Shown here: positions 41,605-49,551 of the stretch, in pieces
How the letters are laid out: every line of letters begins with the position of its first letter
Numbering within the stretch: the first letter of the stretch is position 1
Origin: CADEED01 sp964444835
Lineage (GTDB): Bacteria > Pseudomonadota > Gammaproteobacteria > Steroidobacterales > Steroidobacteraceae
Length of the DNA: 64,000 nt
NCBI GenBank assembly: GCA_964444835.1
Contig: CAYUIT010000017.1
Coordinates: forward strand, 1-64,000
Direction of reading: 5' to 3'
Notes under the pieces: model-generated
The model's input: the letters and a program-made list of their open reading frames with translations, nothing else
Database searches by the model: none
Told to the model about the DNA's origin: nothing
Translations under genes and position numbers: made by a program

Positions 41605-41970
41605 ATGTTGTTAGGTCTGCGAACCGTCGTCTACCACGTCGACGACCTCAACGCTGCCAAGCAGTGGTACATGAAAGTGTTGGGGTTCCCGCCGTATTTC
41701 GATGAGCCGTTTTATGTGGGGTTCAACGTGGGTGGGTATGAGCTCGGGCTCGATCCCGATCTCGGCAATCTCACGCCAGGCGGCACAGCCGTTACGTATT
41801 GGGGCGTCAAAGATACGAGTGCCGCGCTCGCGCGCTTGCTCGAGTTGGGTGCTGAGCCGCACGAGAATGTGCAAGAAGTGGGCGATGGCATTCGGGTGGC
41901 GTCGGTCCGGGATCCGTGGGGCAATCTGTTTGGTGTCATCGAGAACCCGCACTTCCAGGTGGCGTCATGA
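41605..41970 (+). CDS. VOC family (glyoxalase/bleomycin-resistance-like) protein
   Basis: 121-residue single-domain vicinal-oxygen-chelate protein. It begins MLLGLRTVVYHVDDLNAAKQWYMKVLGFPPYFDEPFYVGFNVGGYELGLDPD and ends VASVRDPWGNLFGVIENPHF; both beta-alpha-beta-beta-beta halves are present. His, Glu and similar potential metal ligands are present, but the reaction is unknown. It starts 36 bases after lexA and overlaps the DUF3224 gene by ATGA. Its presence inside the mutagenesis cassette is unusual. Confidence 0.88.
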   Translation: MLLGLRTVVYHVDDLNAAKQWYMKVLGFPPYFDEPFYVGFNVGGYELGLDPDLGNLTPGGTAVTYWGVKDTSAALARLLELGAEPHENVQEVGDGIRVASVRDPWGNLFGVIENPHFQVAS

Positions 41971-42371
41971 TGCACAAGGCAGCCGGCACGTTCGAGGTCA
42001 AGATGCAGCCGCTGGGAGCACTCGATTCGGGAACGGAGACAGCGTTGGCACGCCTGTCGCTCGATAAGCAGTTCGCGGGCGACATGGTGGGCGAGGGGCA
42101 TGGCGAAATGCTCACGGCCAGAACACAAACCCAGGGCTCTGCGGGCTACGTCGCAATGGAACGCTTCACGGGCACATTGCAGGGGCGCGAGGGGAGTTTC
42201 GTGTTCCAGCATTCCGCGCAGATGAATCGTGGCGCTCCGCAGATGTCGATCACGGTCGTACCGGACTCCGGCACCGACGCTCTGGCAGGGATTTCTGGGG
42301 TGTTCAAGATCAACATCGTCGAGGGTAAGCATTTCTACGAATTCGAGTATTCGCTACCTCGGTCAGAGTGA
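41967..42371 (+). CDS. DUF3224 domain-containing protein
   Basis: 134-residue single-domain protein of the DUF3224 family, a beta-barrel fold related to allene oxide cyclase-like proteins, with segments GTFEVKMQPL, ARLSLDKQFAGDMVGEGHGEMLTA, GYVAMERFTGTLQGREGSFVFQHSAQM and GTDALAGISGVFKINIVEGKHFYEFEYSLP. The function is unknown. It is translationally coupled to the VOC gene (ATGA); ATG at 41970 is an alternative start. In other genomes DUF3224 genes often accompany small-molecule enzymes, so the pair probably works together rather than in DNA repair. Confidence 0.85.
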   Translation: MMHKAAGTFEVKMQPLGALDSGTETALARLSLDKQFAGDMVGEGHGEMLTARTQTQGSAGYVAMERFTGTLQGREGSFVFQHSAQMNRGAPQMSITVVPDSGTDALAGISGVFKINIVEGKHFYEFEYSLPRSE

Positions 42372-42425
42372 TTGAGGAGTGTGGATTGAGTTGCCTACAG
42401 GGTTGTTAGTGAGATTGGTGTATTC

Positions 42426-43067
42426 GTGTCTGCGTCGAAGGAGAAGCAACTGGCCGAGTTGCTCGCCCACCCGTCTGTGTGGCGCGGGCGAAGTCGCGCA
42501 CAGATCGACACGATCAGCACCGGTTTCGCGGCGCTCGATGCAGGCCTGCCCGGTGGCGGTTGGCCGCGTGCGGGCCTCGTAGAGATTCTGACGCCACGCT
42601 GTGGCGTCGGTGAGTTGTATGCCTTGATGCCAGCGCTGGCGGCGCTCACGCAGCTCGAGCCCGCGCGTTGGTGTGCTTGGATCGCGCCTCCCCATGAGCC
42701 CTTCGCGCCGGGGCTCGTCTCGCAAGGCATTGCGCTCACGCGCGTGCTCGTCGTGCGCACGGGTACGCCGTTGTGGGCGCATGAGCAGGCGTTGCGATCA
42801 GGAGCCTGTGAGGCCGCGCTTGTGTGGCTCGAGCGTGCCTCGCCGCGTGCCATTCGTCGCTTGCAGTTGGCGGCGGAGCATGGCCGCACGCTGGGGGTGT
42901 TGTTTCGCAGTGCTCGGTTTGCGACGGAGTCGTCGCCGGCTGCGTTGCGGTTGCTGCTCGAGCCTGTAGTGGGAGGAGCGCGAGTCACGCTCGTGAAGAG
43001 TCGCGGGGGTGTGGCCACGCCGATCGAGTTGCGCTGGGCAGCCGAGCGCACGCCAGCACATGGCTGA
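42426..43067 (+). CDS. imuA: Translesion synthesis-associated protein ImuA
   Basis: 213-residue RecA/SulA-like protein of the ImuA family, a component of the ImuA-ImuB-DnaE2 mutasome that copies damaged DNA. Family features are LAHPSVWRGRSRAQIDTISTGFAALDAGLPGGGWPRAGLVEIL and the WIAPPHEPFAPGL segment. The P-loop of RecA is not conserved, as usual for the family. It uses a GTG start at 42426, 54 bases after the DUF3224 gene. Its end overlaps imuB by 8 bases. Confidence 0.88.
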   Translation: MSASKEKQLAELLAHPSVWRGRSRAQIDTISTGFAALDAGLPGGGWPRAGLVEILTPRCGVGELYALMPALAALTQLEPARWCAWIAPPHEPFAPGLVSQGIALTRVLVVRTGTPLWAHEQALRSGACEAALVWLERASPRAIRRLQLAAEHGRTLGVLFRSARFATESSPAALRLLLEPVVGGARVTLVKSRGGVATPIELRWAAERTPAHG

Positions 43068-44766
43068 CATCGCCCGCAAGCGATCGGGTCGGCCGCGAGC
43101 GGCGGGGCCGCATGGCTTGCGAACGTGGCTCCAAGAGAATCCTGTGCGCGAGAGCGCGGCGCCGTCCGTTTTACGGGTGCGGCCGGCGCCGCCTCCGCCC
43201 ACTGGTCCGGGCTCGGGTGAGGGCGCGCAAAGCGCGCTCGCGCTCGAGGCGCCGGAGTGGTGGCTCGCGCTGCACGTTCGGCAGTTGGCGCGCGCCACGT
43301 TGTTAGCCGCTATGCGCGCGGGGCATCTCCCGCCGCAACGCGGGCCACTGGTCGTGATCGACGGTGAGGATCGGATGCAGCGGGTGTTGCAAGCGGAGCC
43401 CGCGGCGCGTGCGGCCGGTGTGCAGGCCGGAATGAATTTGGCATCGGCACTCGCGCTCTTGCCAGATATCGACGCCCGGCCGCGCGATATCGCTCGCGAG
43501 CGCGACTGGCTCCAGGGCCTGGCCGCGCTCGGCGGACGATTCACGCCGCGAGTGTCGATCGAATCTCCCGATGGCTTGCTGCTCGAGATCAAGGGCAGCG
43601 TGGGATTGTTTGGCGGTTTGGAAGCGCTCTGTCGTGAGGTGACGGCGTATTACGCTCGTCATGGCGCTGAGGTGTCGTTCGCCGTCGCGCCCACACCGTT
43701 GGCTGCATTGGTAGGCGCACGCGTGGGGCGAGCGTTCACGGTCACTACTTTCGAGGCGTTACCGGGTCAGCTCAGCCCGCTGCCACTCGCAGCGTTGCGC
43801 TGGCCTGAAGATGTTTTGCGGAGGCTCGGCGCCATGGGAGTGCGTACCCTCGGCGAAGCGCTCCGCCTACCGCGCGCCGGTTTTGCCAAACGCTTCGGTC
43901 CCGCGTTGTTGCAAGCGCTCGATCGTTTGGTGGGGCGGCAGCGCGAAGTGCGAGGTGCCTTTGCCAGCCGCGAGCGTTTTTATGGGCGCTTCGAGCCCGC
44001 CTACGAGATCACGAGTCACGAGAGTCTGTTGGCCGTGTTGCGGCCATTGTTAGCCGATCTCGAGCGCTTCTTGCTGCATCGGCAGCGCGGTATCACCCAG
44101 CTGCGCTGTCGCTTTCGGCATCGTCAAGCGCCGCCGACGATTTGCCAGCTTGGCCTCGCTGTGCCGGAGGCGAATGCCGAGCGACTTGCCAAGTTGTTAG
44201 CTGAGCGCCTAGCCCAGGTCACGCTCCCCGAGCCGGTGCGGTTGTGCGAAGTGCGCTCCGGTGCGCTCGTCGAGCGGCCGCTGGCGAGTCGCGCGATCTG
44301 GTCTCCGGGTGAGCATGGGCATGCGGCCGCGAGCGAGATGCCAGCGCTCATCGAGCAACTTCGTGCGCGTTTGGGTGCGGAGGCGGTGTATGGATTGTGT
44401 CTCGTGCCGGAGCATCGCCCAGAAGCAGCGTGGCGCGTGGCGGAACCCGTGATCAGTGCTGTGCGTGAGCGCCATCGCTCCTCCACGAGTGCTGCCGCTG
44501 ATGCTGCGGCTTGGTCACCTTTCGGGCGTCCATTATGGCTGCTCGCCGCACCGCAGTTGCTGTCGGTCGACGCTAACTACTGGCCGCTGTATCACGGGCC
44601 GTTACGTTCCTTGACGGGCCCTGAGCGTATCGAAAGCGGCTGGTGGAGCGGTGCGGATGTCGCGCGCGATTACTACACCGCACTCGATTCAGCGGGTGCC
44701 AGACTGTGGATCTTCCGCGAGCGCCAAGCCCCGCACGCTTGGTATTTGCACGGTGTGTTTGGTTGA
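43060..44766 (+). CDS. imuB: ImuB, Y-family DNA polymerase-like mutasome protein
   Basis: 568-residue Y-family polymerase homologue lacking catalytic acidic residues; the first motif reads WWLALHVRQLARATL instead of the usual DxDxFF. Little-finger and helix-hairpin-helix segments follow (LAALRWPEDVLRRLGAMGVRTLGEALRLPRAGFAKRFG), and the C-terminal RESGWW-like GWWSGADVARDYYTALDSAGARLWIFRERQAPHAWYLHGVFG is typical of ImuB. In characterised systems ImuB links ImuA, DnaE2 and the sliding clamp. The chosen ATG at 43060 (MADIARKRSGRPRAAG) overlaps imuA by 8 bases; the first 50 residues are a basic, low-complexity extension. Confidence 0.92.
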   Translation: MADIARKRSGRPRAAGPHGLRTWLQENPVRESAAPSVLRVRPAPPPPTGPGSGEGAQSALALEAPEWWLALHVRQLARATLLAAMRAGHLPPQRGPLVVIDGEDRMQRVLQAEPAARAAGVQAGMNLASALALLPDIDARPRDIARERDWLQGLAALGGRFTPRVSIESPDGLLLEIKGSVGLFGGLEALCREVTAYYARHGAEVSFAVAPTPLAALVGARVGRAFTVTTFEALPGQLSPLPLAALRWPEDVLRRLGAMGVRTLGEALRLPRAGFAKRFGPALLQALDRLVGRQREVRGAFASRERFYGRFEPAYEITSHESLLAVLRPLLADLERFLLHRQRGITQLRCRFRHRQAPPTICQLGLAVPEANAERLAKLLAERLAQVTLPEPVRLCEVRSGALVERPLASRAIWSPGEHGHAAASEMPALIEQLRARLGAEAVYGLCLVPEHRPEAAWRVAEPVISAVRERHRSSTSAAADAAAWSPFGRPLWLLAAPQLLSVDANYWPLYHGPLRSLTGPERIESGWWSGADVARDYYTALDSAGARLWIFRERQAPHAWYLHGVFG

Positions 44767-45008
44767 GGCAGCCGTGATGCCTGGCGATTCGTATCGTTTG
44801 GTTAGCGGGCTGTTGAGAGCGCCGCAGCGCGAGTGCGGCGCGCTCCTGTGCCGGGTGCAATACGTCCACGACGCCAGGGGGAAGATGCGCGCCGCATTCG
44901 CGCAAGGTTCGCCGAGAATGGCCGCGGCTTGGTGCGGCCATTCTCGAAGCGCGCTCGATCCAGCCCGCTAACCAAACGATACGAAGCGCCAGGCATGCCG
45001 GCCTCCTC
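44765..45008. repeat. Large inverted repeat with internal hairpins between imuB and dnaE2
   Basis: The 36 bases at 44777-44812 and 44961-44996 are reverse complements with one mismatch; weaker pairing extends outward to 44765 and 45008. The about 148 bases between them fold further. A perfect 13-bp stem at 44913-44925/44934-44946 with an eight-base loop is visible. A second GC-rich hairpin lies near 44818-44848 (GAGCGCCGCA with a bulged partner). There is no open frame of note. The right arm contains the dnaE2 ATG at 44995 and leaves no Shine-Dalgarno. It could be a MITE-like insertion or an RNA control element. Confidence 0.75.
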
Positions 45009-48000
45009 AGCCCACGCACCCGTCGAGTACGCGGAGTTGCACTGCGTTTCGAACTTCACGTTCTTGCGTGGTGCCTCGAAGCCCGAGGAGTTGGTCGCGC
45101 GCGCCCACGAACTGGGCTACACGGCGCTGGCGATCACTGACGAGTGTTCGGTCGCGGGCGTCGTGCGGGCGCATGCTGCTGCCAAAGAATGCGGCCTCAA
45201 ATTGCTGATCGGGGCCGAGTTTCGTTTGCAGTGCGGCTTGCAGCTCGTCGCACTCGTCATGAATCGTCGTGGATATGGGCGCTTGTGTCGCTTGATTACG
45301 CGTGGCCGGCGCTCGGCGGAGAAGGGCGACTATTCGCTGACTCGTCGCGATGTGGTGGAGTTGTTAGTCGATGGCGGCGCAGCGGCGAGCGACGTCGCCG
45401 GCGACGCTCTCGTTCTGTGGATTCCGCCGCGCGGCAAGCACGAGTGCCAGGTGGCGCAAGCAGCGTGGATTCGCGAGCACTTCGCTGGCCGCGCCTGGAT
45501 TGCGGTCGAGCTCTTGTGTGACGGGCATGATCGCTCATGGCTGACCACTCTCACGCGCCTCGGCCAAGTGGCGCACTTGCCGCTCGTGGCCGCAGGCGAT
45601 GTGCACATGCACGTGCGTGAGCGGCGGCATTTACAAGATGCGCTCACAGCCGTGCGTCACAACGTCCCGCTCGCTGAAGCGGGGCTGTTGCTCTACCCGA
45701 ACGGTGAGCGGCATCTGCGCGAGCCCGCGCGACTCGCGAAGCTCTATCCAGCGCGCTTGCTCGCTGAGAGTGCTGCCGTGGCGAGGCGCGCCACTTTCTC
45801 ACTCGATGAGTTGCGTTACGAGTACCCGCGTGAAGTCGTGCCGAGCGGGGAGACGCCGGCGTCGTATTTGCGCAAGCTCACCGAGGCAGGCGCTGCGCGC
45901 CGCTGGCCGCTGGGTGTGCCGAGCCACGTACGGGCCATGATCGAACACGAGCTCGCCCTCGTGGCCGATCTCGCCTACGAGCCGTACTTCCTGACGGTGT
46001 ACGACATCGTGCATTTCGCGCGCAGCCGCTCGATCTTGTGCCAGGGGCGAGGGTCGGCTGCGAACTCGGTTCTCTGCTATTGCTTGGGCGTCACCGAAGT
46101 CGATCCGGCGCGCATGTCGATGCTCGTCGAGCGTTTCATTTCGCGCGAGCGCAATGAGCCACCCGATATCGATATCGACTTCGAGCACGAACGCCGCGAG
46201 GAGGTCATTCAGTACATCTATGGCAAGTACGGGCGCGAGCGTGCTGCGCTCGCCGCAACCGTGATTACCTACCGACCGCGCAGCGCCTTGCGGGACATGG
46301 GCAAGGCCCTCGGGCTCGACGCCGTGCAAACGGAGCGGCTCGCGGGAGTCATGCAATGGTGGGATGACGCCATCAGTGCCGATCGCATCCGCGATGCGGG
46401 GTTCGACCCAAGCAATCCGCAGCTGCGTATGCTCGTCACATTGGCGCGTGAGTTGTTAGGATTTCCGCGGCATCTGTCGCAGCATGTCGGCGGCTTCGTG
46501 ATTGCGCGCGATCTGCTCGAGGAACTCGTGCCTGTCGAGAACGCCTCGATGCCCGAGCGTACCGTGATCCAGTGGGACAAGGACGATCTTGATGAGCTGG
46601 GCTTACTCAAGGTGGATGTGCTGGCCTTGGGAATGCTGTCGGCCATTCGGCGCGCACTCGCGCTCATTTCCGCCTATCGCGGTAAAGCCTTTACGCTCGC
46701 CGATGTGCCCGCCGAGGACGCTCGTGTGTACGAAATGATCTCGCGGGCCGATACGGTGGGTGTGTTTCAGATTGAGTCGCGTGCGCAGATGTCGATGCTG
46801 CCGCGCCTCAGGCCCGCTAACTACTACGATCTGGTAATCGAGGTGGCCATCATTCGGCCGGGCCCCATTCAAGGCGGCATGGTGCATCCGTATTTGCGGC
46901 GCCGGAACGGCGAGGAACCGGTGAGTTACCCGAGCCCTGAAGTGGAGTCGGTATTGAAGCGCACGCTGGGGATTCCGATTTTCCAAGAGCAAGTGATGCA
47001 GCTCGCGGTGGTCGCGGCGGGCTTCACGCCGGGCGAGGCGGATCGACTGCGGCGTGCGATGGCGGCCTGGAAGCGCAAGGGCGGTCTCGGCCCGTTCGAG
47101 GAGCGCTTGAAGACAGGGATGCGAGCGCGCGGCTACACCGACGCGTTCGCGCAGCAGATCTTCAGTCAGATATTGGGCTTTGGCGAATACGGTTTTCCAG
47201 AATCGCACTCGGCTAGTTTCGCGCTGCTCGTGTATGTCTCGGCTTGGTTGAAATGTCACGAGCCGGCAGCCTTTGCGTGCGCGCTCATCAATAGCCAGCC
47301 GATGGGGTTCTATGCCCCGGCGCAGCTCATTCGCGATGCGCGCAATCATGGCGTGGAAGTGCGTCCGGTGAGCGTCGGCGCGAGCGACTGGGACTGCACC
47401 CTCGAGCGTGGTGCCGACGGGGAGCCTGCGTTACGCCTCGGCTTGCGGCTCGTGAAATCACTGTCGCGTTCCGGGGCGGAGCGCATCGTCGCAGCGCGTA
47501 GCTGCAAGAGCGTGCAAGAACTAACGACTCGTGCGCAACTCGATCGTGGCGATCTCGAAGCGCTGGCAGATGCGGGTGCGCTGCATGAGCTCACGGGCAA
47601 TCGCTACTTCGCCTACTGGCAGGTGGCGGGTAGTGAGCGCGAGTTGCCGCTCGCGCCGCGTCCGGATCGCGACGAGGCGATGCCGCTTCTGGCGCCGCCC
47701 ACGGAAGGGCAGAACATCGTCGCCGACTACCGCTCGGTGGGGCTCACCTTGGGGCGGCATCCCGTGGCACTGCTGCGCGCGAAGTTGGCGGCGCAACGCG
47801 TCATTCCCGCCGCGGAACTCAGCAATATCACGCACGGCGCTCGCGTGCGAACCGCCGGTATCGTCATCACACGGCAGCGCCCGGGCAGTGCCAGTGGTGT
47901 CACTTTTGTGACGATCGAGGACGAAACCGGGCATGCGAATTTGATCGTCTGGGAGCGTGTGGGATTGGCGCAGCGGCGTCCGTTACTGGAGGCTCGGCTG

Positions 48001-48120
48001 CTCGAAGTGCACGGCGAGTTACAACGCGAAGGTCAAGTGATACATGTCATTGCGCATCGTCTACTGGACAGGTCTACGTGGCTCGGCGATCTGACAACCC
48101 GATCACGCGATTTTCACTAA
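44995..48120 (+). CDS. dnaE2: Error-prone DNA polymerase DnaE2 (ImuC)
   Basis: 1041-residue C-family polymerase responsible for damage-induced mutagenesis with ImuA and ImuB. It starts with the PHP domain (YAELHCVSNFTFLRGASKPEELV). The polymerase core follows (QGRGSAANSVLCYCLGVTEVDP, NEPPDIDIDFEHERREEVIQYIYGKYGRERAALAATVITYR), then the fingers region (FGFGEYGFPESHSASFALLVYVSAWLK) and a C-terminal OB fold (GVTFVTIEDETGHANLIVW). The longer open frame from 44833 would read through the inverted repeat and is rejected; ATG 44995 gives a normal N-terminus but sits within the right arm of that repeat. Confidence 0.95.
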   Translation: MPASSAHAPVEYAELHCVSNFTFLRGASKPEELVARAHELGYTALAITDECSVAGVVRAHAAAKECGLKLLIGAEFRLQCGLQLVALVMNRRGYGRLCRLITRGRRSAEKGDYSLTRRDVVELLVDGGAAASDVAGDALVLWIPPRGKHECQVAQAAWIREHFAGRAWIAVELLCDGHDRSWLTTLTRLGQVAHLPLVAAGDVHMHVRERRHLQDALTAVRHNVPLAEAGLLLYPNGERHLREPARLAKLYPARLLAESAAVARRATFSLDELRYEYPREVVPSGETPASYLRKLTEAGAARRWPLGVPSHVRAMIEHELALVADLAYEPYFLTVYDIVHFARSRSILCQGRGSAANSVLCYCLGVTEVDPARMSMLVERFISRERNEPPDIDIDFEHERREEVIQYIYGKYGRERAALAATVITYRPRSALRDMGKALGLDAVQTERLAGVMQWWDDAISADRIRDAGFDPSNPQLRMLVTLARELLGFPRHLSQHVGGFVIARDLLEELVPVENASMPERTVIQWDKDDLDELGLLKVDVLALGMLSAIRRALALISAYRGKAFTLADVPAEDARVYEMISRADTVGVFQIESRAQMSMLPRLRPANYYDLVIEVAIIRPGPIQGGMVHPYLRRRNGEEPVSYPSPEVESVLKRTLGIPIFQEQVMQLAVVAAGFTPGEADRLRRAMAAWKRKGGLGPFEERLKTGMRARGYTDAFAQQIFSQILGFGEYGFPESHSASFALLVYVSAWLKCHEPAAFACALINSQPMGFYAPAQLIRDARNHGVEVRPVSVGASDWDCTLERGADGEPALRLGLRLVKSLSRSGAERIVAARSCKSVQELTTRAQLDRGDLEALADAGALHELTGNRYFAYWQVAGSERELPLAPRPDRDEAMPLLAPPTEGQNIVADYRSVGLTLGRHPVALLRAKLAAQRVIPAAELSNITHGARVRTAGIVITRQRPGSASGVTFVTIEDETGHANLIVWERVGLAQRRPLLEARLLEVHGELQREGQVIHVIAHRLLDRSTWLGDLTTRSRDFH

Positions 48121-48267
48121 ATCTGCTGCGCCGCGGCTGTTTGCTACTTGCACCGATGCGCCGTGTCCGCCACGATTGCAGCGTCTGGCACGACGATTTT
48201 GGCTGCTAGGGAGCAGTCGCGTCCGGTCGGCATTTCAATAGAGATAAAGAGAACCTAGGGAGGTCAC
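48121..48267 (+). other. dnaE2-RDD intergenic region
   Basis: 147 bases with a small CTGCT/AGCAG hairpin near 48208-48221 and, at the end, the strong ribosome-binding site AGGGAGGT (48257-48264) that fixes the TTG start of the next gene. No clear terminator or promoter is seen. Confidence 0.4.
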
Positions 48268-48813
48268 TTGAATAATCCGAATCCGATCAGCAACCCGTAT
48301 GCTGCGCCGAGCGCCGCCGTCGGGGACGTTGATAACTCTGGCGCACTTGAGCCAGCGGGGCGGGGCACCCGTTTGGGCGCGTACCTGCTCGATACCTTCA
48401 TTGCCATTGCGCTGATTTACGGGCCCTTCTTGGCGCTCGGCGGTCTTGGCGCCATGCAGCAGGCGGTGCTCGCGCAAGATGACCCCACCGCGTTGGCGGC
48501 AGCCTTTACGGGCATGGCAGGCGTGGGCATGTTGCTCGGATTCGTGGTCTGGCTCGTGATCACCATCATGCTCGTCGTCAAGAATCGGCAGACGATCGGC
48601 AAGAAGATTCTGGGTATCAAGGTTGTTAGAGCCGACGGCTCAACGATCGGTATTGGTCGGTTGTTCTGGTTGCGTAACTTCGTGCCCGGTTTGCTGATGG
48701 CCATCCCGCTCGTCGGCTATGTCGTGGCACTCGTCGATCCGCTGATGATCTTCGGTGAGAAGCGCCAGTGCTTGCATGATCGTATCGCCGACTCCATCGT
48801 CGTGAAGGCCTGA
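48268..48813 (+). CDS. RDD family membrane protein
   Basis: 181-residue inner-membrane protein. The Pro/Asn-rich N-terminus (NNPNPISNPYAAPSAAVGD) is cytosolic. The RDD domain follows, with GTRLGAYLLDTFIAIALIYGPFLALGGLG, a second helix VGMLLGFVVWLVITIMLVV, the NRQTIGKKILGIKVVRADG loop and a third helical region. It starts with TTG at 48268, supported by a strong AGGGAGGT just upstream and the fact that no ATG or GTG in frame would keep the domain intact with such a site. RDD proteins are thought to be transport- or envelope-related; here the gene heads the SpoIIM/MoxR/DUF58 cluster. Confidence 0.85.
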   Translation: MNNPNPISNPYAAPSAAVGDVDNSGALEPAGRGTRLGAYLLDTFIAIALIYGPFLALGGLGAMQQAVLAQDDPTALAAAFTGMAGVGMLLGFVVWLVITIMLVVKNRQTIGKKILGIKVVRADGSTIGIGRLFWLRNFVPGLLMAIPLVGYVVALVDPLMIFGEKRQCLHDRIADSIVVKA

Positions 48814-48893
48814 GTCCTCTGACGACGGCGATCGGCCAAGGCGAACTCGACACCTCGATCGAAGTCGAGACGCCCGAAGGCGTCACGCTCGAG

Positions 48894-49541
48894 TTGCGGC
48901 CGGCGGGTCTGCCGGTCCGCCTGTGCGCGTTCTTGATGGACGCGCTCATTCGACTGGCTGTCCTATACGTGCTCGCGATGGTGTTACTCGCGGTCAGTAT
49001 GTTCAGCGGCGTTGGGCTCGCTGTGGTCGCCATCAGTGCATTCCTGATGGAGTGGTTCTATCCCGTCGTATTCGAGCTGACGCGGAAGGGCGCCACACCG
49101 GGTAAGCAGATCTTTGGTCTCACGGTGATGATGGATACCGGTCTGCCAGTGACGCCGGCTGCGTCAATCACCCGAAACTTGCTGCGGTTCGCCGACTTTC
49201 TGCCGCTCATGTACGGCGCGGGGATCGTGTCGATGCTGCTGCGCAAGGATTTCAAGCGGCTGGGCGATCTGGCGGCGGGTACCTGCGTCGTCTATCGGTT
49301 GGAGCGCACCGCACGCGTGGAGCTGGGCGACGTGGCGCCGCACCCGCCCGACATGCCTCTTGATCGTCGCGAGCAAGCAGCCGTGGTTGCCTTTGCTGCG
49401 CGGCTCGCTCGCTTGACGGCTGAGCGTGCCGAAGAGTTGGCGACGCTCGCGGCGCCCGTGGTACGGAACCAAGCACAAGACGGGCGCGACCTTACGCAGA
49501 AGTTGTTAGCGGTCGCACAGTGGCTCGTGGGCCGACGCTAA
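48894..49541 (+). CDS. RDD family membrane protein (second copy; true start probably upstream)
   Basis: 215 residues from the TTG at 48894. RDD features are GLPVRLCAFLMDALIRLAVLY, VFELTRKGATPGKQIFGLTVMMDTGLPV and RNLLRFADFLPLMYG. The same frame is open back to 48780 and encodes GELDTSIEVETPEGVTLELRPAG ahead of the TTG, a stretch that looks like the normal start of this subfamily (TPEG motif). No ATG, GTG or TTG lies in that extension; a CTG at 48819, six bases after the previous stop, could start it. The C-terminal 70 residues are an Ala/Glu/Arg-rich helix. Confidence 0.78.
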   Translation: MRPAGLPVRLCAFLMDALIRLAVLYVLAMVLLAVSMFSGVGLAVVAISAFLMEWFYPVVFELTRKGATPGKQIFGLTVMMDTGLPVTPAASITRNLLRFADFLPLMYGAGIVSMLLRKDFKRLGDLAAGTCVVYRLERTARVELGDVAPHPPDMPLDRREQAAVVAFAARLARLTAERAEELATLAAPVVRNQAQDGRDLTQKLLAVAQWLVGRR

Positions 49542-49551
49542 GGAGAGCAAG

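Noticed and set aside
42372..42425. Search for a LexA box before imuA
   Set aside because: No CTGT-N8-ACAG or near match is present; only CTACAG fragments occur.
44833..44994. 54-residue N-terminal extension of DnaE2
   Set aside because: It reads through the inverted repeat and yields a basic sequence absent from DnaE2 proteins; ATG 44995 gives the normal start.
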